Shown here piece by piece: positions 7,590 through 15,623 of a DNA stretch of 23,002 bases. Source of the stretch: JBOHWJ01 sp050736615 (GTDB lineage: Bacteria > Desulfobacterota > Binatia > Binatales > Binataceae); the NCBI GenBank assembly GCA_050736615.1, contig JBOHWL010000169.1, forward strand, positions 1 through 23,002. Reading direction: 5' to 3'. The translations under genes and the position numbers were made by a program. How positions within the stretch are numbered: position 1 is the first letter of the stretch; the number at the start of each line of letters is the position of its first letter. Below the pieces are notes generated by a model. That model made no database searches, was not told the origin of the DNA, and saw only the letters and a list, made by a program, of their open reading frames with translations.

Positions 7590-9263
7590 ATGGCTTTGAG
7601 CGGAAAGGACGATTTCAGCGAATGGCGGTTGGGCGCGGAACCGGCTGCACGTCAGGAAGTCAAGCTTGAACCGGCGCCATCGCGTCCTGATTTGAGCCAT
7701 GAGCGGTTGGCGCGCCCGCTCCAGACGATCACCGTCGAACTGCTCGGATGGATTGCCGTCGGAGTATGGGCGTTGGTGACCAGGCTCGTGACGCTGGGGG
7801 CAAGGCCGCTCGACACTCCCGAGGCGGTTCACGCACTCTACGAGTTTGCCGTCGGCCAGGCGGCTCCACGCGCAGCTATCGGATATCTTCCGACCTATGG
7901 CGGCTGGATACACATGGTTTCGGCGGGGCTATTCGCTGGGCTTGGCTCCAGTGATTACGTGGCCCGCCTCATCTTTGCCTTAAGCGGTCTCTTGCTGATT
8001 GTAATGACCTTAGCGATGCGCCCGCTGATGGGGCGTGCCGGCGCGCTCGGCCTCGCCACGCTGCTTGCGGTCTCCCCGAGTATCACCTGGTTTTCGCGCG
8101 CCAGCGTCACTGTGATACCGGCCGCCGCTTTCACCCTGATGGTCCTATGGCTCTTCATGGCGCTTAAGCGGCGGCCGCTGTTATCGCGTGCCGCGGCACT
8201 GGGCGTGGCACTCGGCCTGATGATGGCCGCTGATAAGACCAGCTTTGTTACGCTTGCGATTTTCGCAGTCGCGCTCGGACTGCTTGGCTTGACCGAATTG
8301 ACCAGGACCAATCAGGCATGGCTGCGAACGCGGGTCTGGTGGCGCCGGCGTTCACCAATGGTGGTTGCCGCCGCAATGGTTGCGGCAATTGTATGGTTTT
8401 TCTCCGAATTGGCGTTGCCGGGCCACATCCAAGGGTTCGCCATCGCGAGTCTGATTCGTTCTCTGTGGCTCGCGCCGAGCCAGCTCGTGGGCTATCTGGC
8501 CGGCGCCCGATTCTTCGTACCACCGCTGGGACTGTACGAATTTCTCATCGTAATTTTTGCGATCATCGGCGCGCTCGCGATTCTCACCAGGAGAATGCGG
8601 ACCAGATTCGCCGCATGGTGCCTGATATGGGCGGTTTTGAGCCTCGCGTTCTATCTGTGGACGCCGGCGCGTCAGTCAGGATGGATCGTTCAGATGCTGG
8701 TGCCGATGGCGATCGTGGGGGCGTTCGGCATCGAGTATCTGCATCATAGTGAAGCCTGGGCCGTGCTGCGCTATGTCTTCGCGGCACTCTTATTGTTCAC
8801 CATCTATATGCAGGTGATGGCGAATTTTGTGTATTTCGCGCCTTCCCGGGCGCAAGCTCCCTGGGCACGGCGCCTGAGCCTCTATACGCGTGACGCAACC
8901 ACGGTCGAGACGCCGCAGCTATGCGCCGCGGCGATCAAACGAACCGCGCCCGGCTCGGCGACGGTATTTTTCCCGCCGGACACCGCCGCGGCGCTGCGTT
9001 GGTACCTCCGCAGCCTCCGGCCGGTGGCGCGGGCCCGCGACGCCAGAGTTGTGGTGGGAGGGAAAGTGAACACCGGCCCGGGCAAAACCTACCATTTTGA
9101 CTACGAGATGGGATGGACGCCGAGCCTCAGGATGCTCGATGCGTCGCTGGCGCTGGCTTATCTTGCCAGCACTCAGGTTTGGAGTCCGGTGCAATCGCGA
9201 GCGACTACGTTATTTGTGCGAGCCGCGCCCGTTTTCGGCCCGACGGCCATTTTCGCGCCATAA
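7590..9263 (+). CDS. Polytopic GT-C-type glycosyltransferase, Agl23/TIGR03663-like
   Basis: The product is 557 aa. After a ~45-residue hydrophilic N-terminus come about ten membrane segments and a soluble C-terminal part (about 430-557). The first extracytoplasmic loop carries the acidic pair D75/E78 (RPLDTPEA), as in dolichyl/undecaprenyl-phosphate-sugar transferases of the GT39/ArnT superfamily. The block GSSDYVARLIFALSGLLLIV...SPSITWFSRAS fits the flippase-activity-associated TIGR03663 family. The likely role is moving a sugar from a lipid carrier to a protein or lipid on the outer side of the inner membrane; the acceptor is unknown. ATG 7590 has no obvious Shine-Dalgarno. DUF2231 follows on the same strand. 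Confidence 0.75.
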   Translation: MALSGKDDFSEWRLGAEPAARQEVKLEPAPSRPDLSHERLARPLQTITVELLGWIAVGVWALVTRLVTLGARPLDTPEAVHALYEFAVGQAAPRAAIGYLPTYGGWIHMVSAGLFAGLGSSDYVARLIFALSGLLLIVMTLAMRPLMGRAGALGLATLLAVSPSITWFSRASVTVIPAAAFTLMVLWLFMALKRRPLLSRAAALGVALGLMMAADKTSFVTLAIFAVALGLLGLTELTRTNQAWLRTRVWWRRRSPMVVAAAMVAAIVWFFSELALPGHIQGFAIASLIRSLWLAPSQLVGYLAGARFFVPPLGLYEFLIVIFAIIGALAILTRRMRTRFAAWCLIWAVLSLAFYLWTPARQSGWIVQMLVPMAIVGAFGIEYLHHSEAWAVLRYVFAALLLFTIYMQVMANFVYFAPSRAQAPWARRLSLYTRDATTVETPQLCAAAIKRTAPGSATVFFPPDTAAALRWYLRSLRPVARARDARVVVGGKVNTGPGKTYHFDYEMGWTPSLRMLDASLALAYLASTQVWSPVQSRATTLFVRAAPVFGPTAIFAP

Positions 9264-9334
9264 AACCGTTTGTGCGCCAAATTCCCACCTTGACTTGCGT
9301 CCTTCGCAAAAGTGAGGACGGTTTGAGGTGATTT

Positions 9335-9350
9335 GCGCCATCAATGGCGC
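9335..9350 (+). terminator. Short hairpin with T-tract after glycosyltransferase
   Basis: GCGCC (9335-9339) and GGCGC (9346-9350) pair across ATCAAT and are followed by TTTG. It is placed about 70 nt after the stop. The stem is short, so it is a weak intrinsic terminator candidate; part of the message may continue into DUF2231. Confidence 0.4.
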
Positions 9351-9428
9351 TTTGTAATAAAGATGCGCCGGACGCTGACAGTTGTCGTCCTTGGTGACGC
9401 GGCCGATGCGATCTCGACAGGAGTCCTG

Positions 9429-10199
9429 ATGCAATCACTGATCACCACGCTCAAGTCCTTCCAACTGCATCCCTTCGTCGACCATTTTACCGTCGCGATC
9501 CTGATTATCGCCGTGATCGCGGATTTGTGCGCGAGCCTGTTCTCGACCCGCGTGTGGATTCGCTACATGGCATTGTCCCTAATCATCGTTGGTACCGGTG
9601 CGGCCTGGGCCTCCAATGTAACCGGCGGATGGGAAGCGGACCGGGTTTGGCAACAGGTCACCGGCCCGGCCAAGGATCTACTCGAGCGTCATGCCAAAAT
9701 CGGCGACATCCTGCCGTGGGTGTTCCTGGCTCTCGCGATTTGGCGCATCGGCGTCGAGTTTCTCAGCTTTGTCCGCCCAAGCAGATTCATATATCTGATC
9801 ATCGGAGTATTGGCGGCGCTGGCGATTGTTTATCAGGGCCGCCTGGGAGCGGAACTGGTCTATCGCTACGGAGTCGGCACCGCATTTATGCTACAGGCGG
9901 AAGGCACGGCAAGTCCCATCGTGCGGGCAACGCCCGCCGGACATGCGACGCCTCCGGTTACCTCATCGTCGATCCCGACGGTCTCCGTGGCAACGCCGAC
10001 CCCCGCCGGCATGTTGCACTTTCCAACGCATTCCGAAATGCCTGCTCCGGCGGTCTCACCGAGCGCGCCAATTGCCGCCGCCCCGATCCATCCCACCGCT
10101 TCGCCGATGTCCGCTCCTTCGCCCGCGCCGTCCCCGATGCCTTCGGCGCGTTCAGCCAGCCCGTCTGGGAGTACACCCGTAAAGCCGCCCCACGCTTGA
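9429..10199 (+). CDS. DUF2231-like membrane protein with Pro/Ala/Ser-rich tail
   Basis: The frame is open from 9333, but ATG 9429 has ACAGGAG at 9417-9423 and begins right where the family begins (LHPFVDHFTVAILIIAVIAD), so it is chosen; the product is 256 aa. Four hydrophobic helices occupy residues about 15-160, and the His-containing first helix is typical of DUF2231 predicted membrane proteins, sometimes found near cytochromes and of unproven function. The last ~90 residues are low-complexity Pro/Ala/Ser/Thr (ending PKPPHA), probably an unstructured periplasmic or surface extension. No heme CxxCH motif is present. The downstream neighbour is the large repeat. Confidence 0.7.
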   Translation: MQSLITTLKSFQLHPFVDHFTVAILIIAVIADLCASLFSTRVWIRYMALSLIIVGTGAAWASNVTGGWEADRVWQQVTGPAKDLLERHAKIGDILPWVFLALAIWRIGVEFLSFVRPSRFIYLIIGVLAALAIVYQGRLGAELVYRYGVGTAFMLQAEGTASPIVRATPAGHATPPVTSSSIPTVSVATPTPAGMLHFPTHSEMPAPAVSPSAPIAAAPIHPTASPMSAPSPAPSPMPSARSASPSGSTPVKPPHA

Positions 10200-10256
10200 A
10201 TACGTTCCCCGGCAATCCTCTCGCACTAGCAAAGTTTTCTTGCGCGAAGCGAACAC

Positions 10257-10458
10257 CTTAGGGAACCTCTACGCAAGCCACCGTTGTCATTCCGAGCGCA
10301 GTGAGGAATCCCGGGCAAAATCGAAGGGAAAGAACAGACTCCGGGATTCCTCGGTTTCATACGCAGTTCGCCGACTCGCCTGCTCGCTTCGCCGTACAGA
10401 GCGGCTCCGCTGGTGGCGCTCGGAATGACAGGCGAGACCTACGCAGAGGTTCCCTAAG
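10257..10458. repeat. Palindromic MITE-like element, copy 2, with terminal inverted repeats
   Basis: Terminal inverted repeats are CTTAGGGAACCTCTACGC (10257-10274) and its inverse ACGCAGAGGTTCCCTAAG (10441-10458), differing at two positions. Inside, TGTCATTCCGAGCGC (from 10286) pairs with GGCGCTCGGAATGACA near 10416-10431. A nested GAATCCCGGG / CTCCGGGATTC pair lies at about 10306-10348. The inner arm GTTGTCATTC(C/T)GA is shared with the element at 3494-3617. There is no transposase ORF, so it would need an element in trans. Confidence 0.82.
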
Positions 10459-10550
10459 CGGAGCTCAGCAGCCAGCGCGCATTAGCGGAGCCAAAAGGCG
10501 GACGGAGAGCCGCGTTCAAGTTAACGAGCCCGCGAGTTGCGTCAGGATTC

Positions 10551-12290
10551 TTATGACGGCCGCTGATGGACGTAAGTACCGGGCGCTGACGTGAGTATGG
10601 GGAATTCACCGCTGCCCAAACTTTCCGGCGCGGCGCGTTTTTCACCTGAGCGTCGTTCGAGCCAGGTTAACCAATTCTCCCACCAGCTACCCTTGTGTTC
10701 TTGGGCCTCTCGGAGCCACGCCGCCGGGTCGTCACCCAAACGTGGATTGGTGAAGTATTTGGCTTTGGGATTGTCGGGCGGACAGACCAGCGTCTGTACG
10801 TGACCGCTGGAATTGAGCACAAATTCAGTCGTGCCGCCGAACAGGCGCGCGGCGTGATGGCATGCGCGCCATGAGCAGATATGATCGGTCAAGCCGGCGA
10901 CGATATACATATCGCAAGCGACTTGCCGCAGGTCGATGGACGTTCCCAGGATTTTGACAGGCTGGTGTTCGGCCAAAGGATTGCGCATCAAGAGGTCGAG
11001 GAAACCAGCGTGCAGCGCGGCGGTCAGATTGGTCGAGTCGGCATTCCAGAACAAAATATCAAATGCGGCCGGTTCCTTGCCCATCAGGTAGTTGTTAACC
11101 CAGTAGTGCCAGACGAGATCGTTGGGCCGCAACCAGGCGAATAGCCGCGACATCGAAGCGGCGTCGAGCACGCCCTTTTCATGCGAGCGCTTGAGCGCGG
11201 CGCAGACCGCGTCCTCGGTGGCAAACATCCCCGCCATCGACGGATGGCTGGAATCGAGCATCGTCACCAGCAGGGTGGCGGCGTTCACTTTGTGCTCGTT
11301 CGCGGTCGCCAGATGGCCCAGGAGCAGCGACGACGTAATACCGCCCGCGCACACGCCGAGTAGATTGACATCGGCGCTGCCGGCCACCTTGCCTGCGACG
11401 TCGACCGCTTCGCCGGCGGCGCGCACGTAATCGTCCAGGCCCCAGTCGCGTTGGGCCACTCCCGGGTTGCGCCAACTGACCGCGAAAAATTGAATCCCAC
11501 GCGCCAATCCGTACTCGATCAAACTCCGCTTGGGTGCGAGGTCCATGACGTAATACTTGTTGATTTGCGGAGGAACCAGCACCACCGGCCGTTCATAAAC
11601 CTGGGCTGCGGCAGACTTGAACTGAATCACCTCGCACAGTTCGCTGCGATAGACCACCGCGCCCGGCGTAGCGGCCAGATTGCGCCCAACCTCGAAGGGA
11701 CGCTTATCCACCTGGGAGGGCATGCCGCCGTTATGAATCAGGTCGTCGATCAGATTGAGCATTCCGGCGACGAGGCTCCGGCCGCCAGTCTCGAAGGCGC
11801 GCTTGAGCGCGGCGGGATTGCTGAGCAACAGATTGGTCGGGGCCAGCGCCTCGGTCAGTTGCATGACGGCGAAACGATGTTGCGCGGAAAGTTTCCAAGC
11901 CTGACCATCGCTCCTTCCGTCAGCCACCAGATCATGCATCGCGTTGCGCCATGCCAAATAGGCCTGCAAGAGGTGGCGATAAACAGGATTTTCATTCCAG
12001 GTCGGGTCGATAAATCGCTTATCAGCGGGTTCGGGGGCCAAAACGGATGATCCGAGCCCGATTTTGAACAACTCCCGCCCCAGCGCGGCCAGCGTGGAGA
12101 CGAGAACGTCCGGCCGTGCGGCCAGACTCAGGGTAAATTCGCCAATCGTGCCCGCCATCTGACGCAAGTCAAAGTCGACGAACGGATTGCCGCCCAGCAC
12201 CGCGTCGAGTGACGGAGCACTTTCTTCCGGATTGGCAGGTTTGAGTTCGGGATTGAGCGGTCTCACCTCAGCTTTCATTGCAGTTGCCAT
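10551..12290 (-). CDS. phaC: Polyhydroxyalkanoate synthase, class II-like
   Basis: The product is 579 aa from ATG 12290 (an in-frame extension to 12365 lacks support). The lipase-like box GVCAGG holds catalytic C314, with D469 in AGLTDHICSW and H497 in SSGHVQTLV. The Cys-Asp and Cys-His distances (155 and 183) equal those of Pseudomonas class II synthases and differ from the 161/189 of Cupriavidus class I. Other family blocks are NKYYVMDLAPKRSLIEY, SWRNP and EPAAFDILFWNADSTNL. The enzyme polymerises hydroxyacyl-CoA into storage polyester at the granule surface. No phasin, depolymerase, phaA/phaB or phaE/phaR is adjacent. Class II enzymes usually take medium-chain substrates; that transfer of specificity is inference. 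Confidence 0.93.
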   Translation of the reverse strand: MATAMKAEVRPLNPELKPANPEESAPSLDAVLGGNPFVDFDLRQMAGTIGEFTLSLAARPDVLVSTLAALGRELFKIGLGSSVLAPEPADKRFIDPTWNENPVYRHLLQAYLAWRNAMHDLVADGRSDGQAWKLSAQHRFAVMQLTEALAPTNLLLSNPAALKRAFETGGRSLVAGMLNLIDDLIHNGGMPSQVDKRPFEVGRNLAATPGAVVYRSELCEVIQFKSAAAQVYERPVVLVPPQINKYYVMDLAPKRSLIEYGLARGIQFFAVSWRNPGVAQRDWGLDDYVRAAGEAVDVAGKVAGSADVNLLGVCAGGITSSLLLGHLATANEHKVNAATLLVTMLDSSHPSMAGMFATEDAVCAALKRSHEKGVLDAASMSRLFAWLRPNDLVWHYWVNNYLMGKEPAAFDILFWNADSTNLTAALHAGFLDLLMRNPLAEHQPVKILGTSIDLRQVACDMYIVAGLTDHICSWRACHHAARLFGGTTEFVLNSSGHVQTLVCPPDNPKAKYFTNPRLGDDPAAWLREAQEHKGSWWENWLTWLERRSGEKRAAPESLGSGEFPILTSAPGTYVHQRPS

Positions 12291-12561
12291 CGGAACGCCT
12301 CGACACCGCGTGCTTGGACGTGCAAACCCGACGATTTTTTGGCGCGACGCTCGCCCGAGTCTCAACCAGTGACGGAAACGCTCGCCCTCGGCTGAGCGCC
12401 TATAAAACGCCGTGGCCCGATTGCCCCTCCTGGCTATAACCAGACATATCCGAACCGTAGCGCCGCTTCACGGCGGAACGCAATCGGGAAGAGAAGCTGA
12501 ACTATTCCGTGAACGAAATTGAGGGAAGAGGAGATCAGGGCGCCGCGATGTAACGTAATAC

Positions 12562-12765
12562 TCACAGTTCCGCTCCCACGCGTATTGCGTTATCCGCCTG
12601 TTCCAGCAGCCTTTCAGTAACCGATTCGCTCAAGTAATATTCGGCGCAGTCGTCGCAGATTTCGGCCGGTACTTGTTTCATGATCAAAATGGCATCGCCC
12701 CGCTGAAGAGTGACTATGGCCAGTCCCGGCGCGGTCTCGCCATGTTTGCAGATTACGCGCCTCAT
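12562..12765 (-). CDS. YgiT/MqsA-type zinc-finger antitoxin, apparently degraded
   Basis: The product is 67 aa. It matches the YgiT-type N-terminal zinc-finger antitoxin pattern (ICKHGET...VTL...VPAEICDDCAEYY...VTERLLEQA). The second zinc pair C37/C40 is intact. The first pair has only C6, because the position usually filled by Cys (MKCVICKHG-like) is R3, one base change from TGC to CGC. After the TGA at 12564-12562 the same frame continues VLRYIAAP to a TGA at 12537-12535, which resembles the usual tail of the family, so the stop may be premature. Its ATG overlaps the end of the read-through toxin frame (ATGA). Probably a decaying antitoxin; residual DNA binding is unlikely because the family's helix-turn-helix part, when present, is absent. 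Confidence 0.7.
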   Translation of the reverse strand: MRRVICKHGETAPGLAIVTLQRGDAILIMKQVPAEICDDCAEYYLSESVTERLLEQADNAIRVGAEL

Positions 12766-13031
12766 GAAGACAGCCTCCCCTTAAAACCGGGACTCCACTT
12801 CATAGGATCGGGGACATATATCGTGACCACATAACATCATCCATTCTCAGCATCCACAGCAACAACCAAATGCAAAGGTTCATCGCCAAGGAGTCCAAGT
12901 AGCAGATAGCTTGGATATGGTGAATCGGCCGGATTGCTTTCGATCACCTCTCGGATTTGTGCCGCCCGAAAACCGCGTTCTTGCATCCGCCTGAGCGCGT
13001 GACCGGTGAAGATTAGTTCTCCGCATTCCAT
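12762..13031 (-). pseudogene. DUF4258-type toxin gene interrupted by an in-frame TGA
   Basis: From ATG 13031 the frame reads a DUF4258 protein (FTGHALRRMQERGF, IREVIESNP, PLHLVVAVD) for 64 codons and meets TGA at 12839-12837. The same frame then continues CYVVTIYVPDPMKWSPGFKG and ends at 12762. This is the expected C-terminus of the family, and it overlaps the antitoxin ATG by four bases. So a single nonsense codon (or sequence error) cuts an otherwise complete 89-residue gene. DUF4258 proteins are paired with YgiT-type antitoxins as presumed RNase-like toxins. The start lies only 6 nt after the phosphotransferase stop, so the pair is read with that gene. Confidence 0.82.
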
Positions 13032-13037
13032 ATGCGG

Positions 13038-14042
13038 CTACGCAAGGAATTCAAGGCCGCGTTCGAACAGGCGGGGTGCGGATACGGCAATATCCTCCCA
13101 GGTGGGATCGGGTCGTTTGCCGCGCCGATGCAGCATCAGATTGAACACGGTGATCACGCCGAAGCGATACGAAGCGAAGGCGCGGAACCATCGCAAGTCG
13201 GCCTGCGGTACCAGGTACGAGACGGTGGTGCGATAAATCTCGGCAATTTCTTCCGGGCTCGGGATATGCTCGGGCACCAGTTGTGAATCGACCCAGCTAT
13301 CCTTGTCCGAGAACACGCACAGCCATCCGAGGTCGAGCAGCACCGCGCCAATCTGTGACAGTTCCCAATCGATTACCGCCATCAGGCGCCCGTTGTGAAA
13401 CAGGCAATTCGACCATTGATAATCCCCGTGGACGCACCCTATCCGCGGCGACGGTGGCAATGTGGCGCGCAAACGTTCGCGCAATTCCGGCGCGCGCGCG
13501 ACCACTTTGGGATCCAGCGTCGGCCGATCCAGTAAATTATCCAGCCGCACCAGCTCGTCATCGAGCGTGAACGGGGCGCCCCAAACTACGCGCCGCGTTT
13601 GCCATTCGACCGCGTGGAGCGCCGCCAGGGTTTCGGCGGCCAAACGCGCATAATGGCGTGATTCATCAGCGCTGTAGGTATTTTCGCCCAGCGCGAGCTT
13701 GTCGCCGTCGAGAAAAGCAACAACAAAGAATGGCCGTCCGAACCAACCCGGGTCGTCGTCCATCCATTTGATTGCGGGCACTGGCACCCGCGTGCCTGCC
13801 AGTGACTCCATCACCTTGGCCTGACGGACAACGTCAGCGGTTCCGACACTGCGGACGCCTTCGGGCGCCAGGCGCAGCACCAGTTTTTCCGCCGGCTCGC
13901 CGGTTCGTTCAAGTTCGAAACTGTAGCTTTGGCCGGCGTGACCCGGCAGGACGATGAGCGCGCTCGCCGTCGCATGCGGATCACGCGTGCGCGCACGCAC
14001 CAGAGCGGTAAGCTGGCGGGTGATTTCAGCTTCGGTCGCCAT
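13038..14042 (-). CDS. Aminoglycoside-phosphotransferase-family kinase (ACAD10-like)
   Basis: The product is 334 aa, APH superfamily (PF01636). The Brenner motif HGDYQWSN spans 205-212 (catalytic D207, metal-binding N212), and the second metal site is D225 in VIDWE. An N-lobe with LVLRLAP (ATP-binding lysine not in the usual place; R57 or K53 nearby) and the segment VPVPAIKWMDDDP...GRPFFVVAFLDGD are typical of the phosphotransferases that accompany acyl-CoA dehydrogenases in fatty-acid and sterol catabolism. These resemble the N-terminal part of human ACAD10/11, which phosphorylates 4-hydroxyacyl-CoA. Resistance to an antibiotic is not implied. The toxin remnant follows 6 nt downstream; a GST gene lies upstream on the same strand. 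Confidence 0.87.
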   Translation of the reverse strand: MATEAEITRQLTALVRARTRDPHATASALIVLPGHAGQSYSFELERTGEPAEKLVLRLAPEGVRSVGTADVVRQAKVMESLAGTRVPVPAIKWMDDDPGWFGRPFFVVAFLDGDKLALGENTYSADESRHYARLAAETLAALHAVEWQTRRVVWGAPFTLDDELVRLDNLLDRPTLDPKVVARAPELRERLRATLPPSPRIGCVHGDYQWSNCLFHNGRLMAVIDWELSQIGAVLLDLGWLCVFSDKDSWVDSQLVPEHIPSPEEIAEIYRTTVSYLVPQADLRWFRAFASYRFGVITVFNLMLHRRGKRPDPTWEDIAVSAPRLFERGLEFLA

Positions 14043-14071
14043 CGAAAATCGTGACGGTGGACCTGTATAGG

Positions 14072-14722
14072 TTAGCCCTTCATGTGCAACTGCGCGGACG
14101 CCGGATGGAGGCTCGACTGGGCGCTCGGACGCGAATCAATGCGTTGGAACCAGGCCGTGACGTTGCGTAAGGACGGGTCGATGTTCTGTCCCACGGCGGT
14201 TGAGAAATCAGTGCAGCAGTAAAGAATGATATCGGCGATCGTGAAGCGGTTGGGCACGATAAAGTCGCGGCCCGCCAAGAACCCGTCGAGCCATTTAAGA
14301 CGTGCCTGCGCGATCCGTTTCAACCCAGCCGCCGCGTCAGGCTCGCACGGCACGCGATCTTTGAAGAGTTCCAGCCCTTCACTGAAACGGAAGCCGTTGT
14401 AGATGTTCTCGGTGATATTCTGTTCGACGCGCCGCACCCATTGGCGAGTCTCGGCGCGATCCTCGGCATTCGCGCCGATTAGCGGAGGGTTGGGGTGCTT
14501 TTCCTCGAGATATTCCCAAATCGCCACGGTTTCGCCGATACATTTCCCGTTGTCCAGTTCGAGCGCGGGCAACTGGCCGCCGGGGTTGCGGTCGGTATAC
14601 GGCGGGCGGCGGTTTTCGGCCTGCATGATGTCGACGTCTTTGGTCGGCAACATCAGGTTTTTTTCCGTAAGGAACATCCGCATCGCACGTGGATTAGGCC
14701 CGAAGGAATTGTACATCTGCAT
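14072..14722 (-). CDS. Glutathione S-transferase family protein
   Basis: The product is 216 aa from ATG 14722, with GGGAGA about 8 nt upstream; the in-frame extension to 14845 is unlike the family and is rejected. The N-terminal thioredoxin-fold domain shows MYNSFGPNPRAMRM (S6 as candidate catalytic hydroxyl), cis-proline P52 in GGQLPAL, and GETVAIWEYLEE, the glutathione-binding loop with Thr65 in place of the usual Ser. The all-helical C-terminal domain (about 90-210) contains RFTIADIILYCCTDF, the N-capping box region of GSTs. The cytosolic protein could conjugate or isomerise electrophiles, such as the epoxides suggested by the hydrolases of this window; the substrate is not readable. It lies 29 nt upstream of the phosphotransferase and is likely co-transcribed. 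Confidence 0.9.
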   Translation of the reverse strand: MQMYNSFGPNPRAMRMFLTEKNLMLPTKDVDIMQAENRRPPYTDRNPGGQLPALELDNGKCIGETVAIWEYLEEKHPNPPLIGANAEDRAETRQWVRRVEQNITENIYNGFRFSEGLELFKDRVPCEPDAAAGLKRIAQARLKWLDGFLAGRDFIVPNRFTIADIILYCCTDFSTAVGQNIDPSLRNVTAWFQRIDSRPSAQSSLHPASAQLHMKG

Positions 14723-14899
14723 GGTGGCATTCTCCCTTGGTGGGTTGACGGGCGCGACTATACAGCATGATGCGCAAGGCTCGCCAGCGCCGGCGCGAAG
14801 CTGAACGTACCCCGCGGGAGCCCAAAACCGGCGCTGTGGCGACACTACTGGAGGTAAGATTGAGGTGTAATCGCGAGCGCGCGAACGGGCCCGCGGCCT

Positions 14900-15340
14900 T
14901 TATCCGTCAGCCTTCAGAAGCTCAAGGCTGAACCATCCCCAATAGACCCGATGGCGCTGAATAAGACCGTCTTCGAGTTCCACGACATCGACGAAATCCA
15001 TCTGCTCACCCGCGGGTTGCGCGCGCGGATACTCCCAGATAACAGTCCGGCCGTCGCTGAAAAATCCGCTGCGATAATGCTGGCCGAATTTCATTTTGCG
15101 CTGAATCAACGCCTCGAATAGCCGGCATAATTCATCGTGACCCGCGCACACGCCAGTCTTGGAGCCGAGCAAATAAGGAACGAGCGGGCTTTCGAGAACG
15201 GCATCGGGCGCATAGAGGGCGACCAGCGCGGCGACATCGTTTTTGGCTAAAGCCGCGTCCCAATCACAATAAATGCGTTCCACCGCGTTGAGGGGATCTT
15301 CCGCATGGCGTAAGTCGGCACGGCCATTCACGGTACCCAT
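14900..15340 (-). CDS. SnoaL/NTF2-like protein
   Basis: The product is 146 aa from ATG 15340, with AGGGG a little far upstream (about 11 nt); a longer frame to 15439 adds residues without family character. The pattern is the alpha+beta cone of SnoaL-like/NTF2 proteins: an N-terminal helix VERIYCDWDAALAKNDVAALVALYAPDAVLESP, then 'SKTGVCAGHDEL', and strands ending DFVDVVELEDGLIQRHRVYWG. It lacks the Arg-Asp/Asp set of limonene epoxide hydrolase seen in the 3671-4069 gene, so no catalytic residues can be named. Possible roles are isomerase, cyclase or simple ligand binding. Confidence 0.75.
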   Translation of the reverse strand: MGTVNGRADLRHAEDPLNAVERIYCDWDAALAKNDVAALVALYAPDAVLESPLVPYLLGSKTGVCAGHDELCRLFEALIQRKMKFGQHYRSGFFSDGRTVIWEYPRAQPAGEQMDFVDVVELEDGLIQRHRVYWGWFSLELLKADG

Positions 15341-15623
15341 GGCTATATTCCCCTGGCTGAACTTGCGCGGCCGCTCGCATTGCCAGCGGTTGAGCGGAAG
15401 GGCACGCATCGCGGCGGACTCCGGGTGAATCTTTCTCATTTCACGTTAGGCGCGCGCAACACGCGAGCCAAGGTCGGGCCTCGTCGCCATCACGGCTGGT
15501 TCAGGCGCCGAACGCCCCGGCAATCAGCCTTCTGGAAGGCGCGTCGGATTTTGAATAAGGTGTTTGGGCGCGGGACATTATTTTGGGAGTCAACGGCGGC
15601 GCCTTGCGCGCGTTGTTTTTTAC

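Noticed and set aside
9527..10261. Alternative-frame 244-aa ORF over the DUF2231 gene
   Set aside because: The other frame has membrane helices and a family-like start with a ribosome-binding site; this one is Arg/Gly-rich and runs into the repeat.
12837..12839. TGA as selenocysteine or reassigned codon in the DUF4258 gene
   Set aside because: No SECIS-like hairpin recognised, the family has no conserved Sec/Cys at that position as far as I know, and TGA ends many intact genes here.
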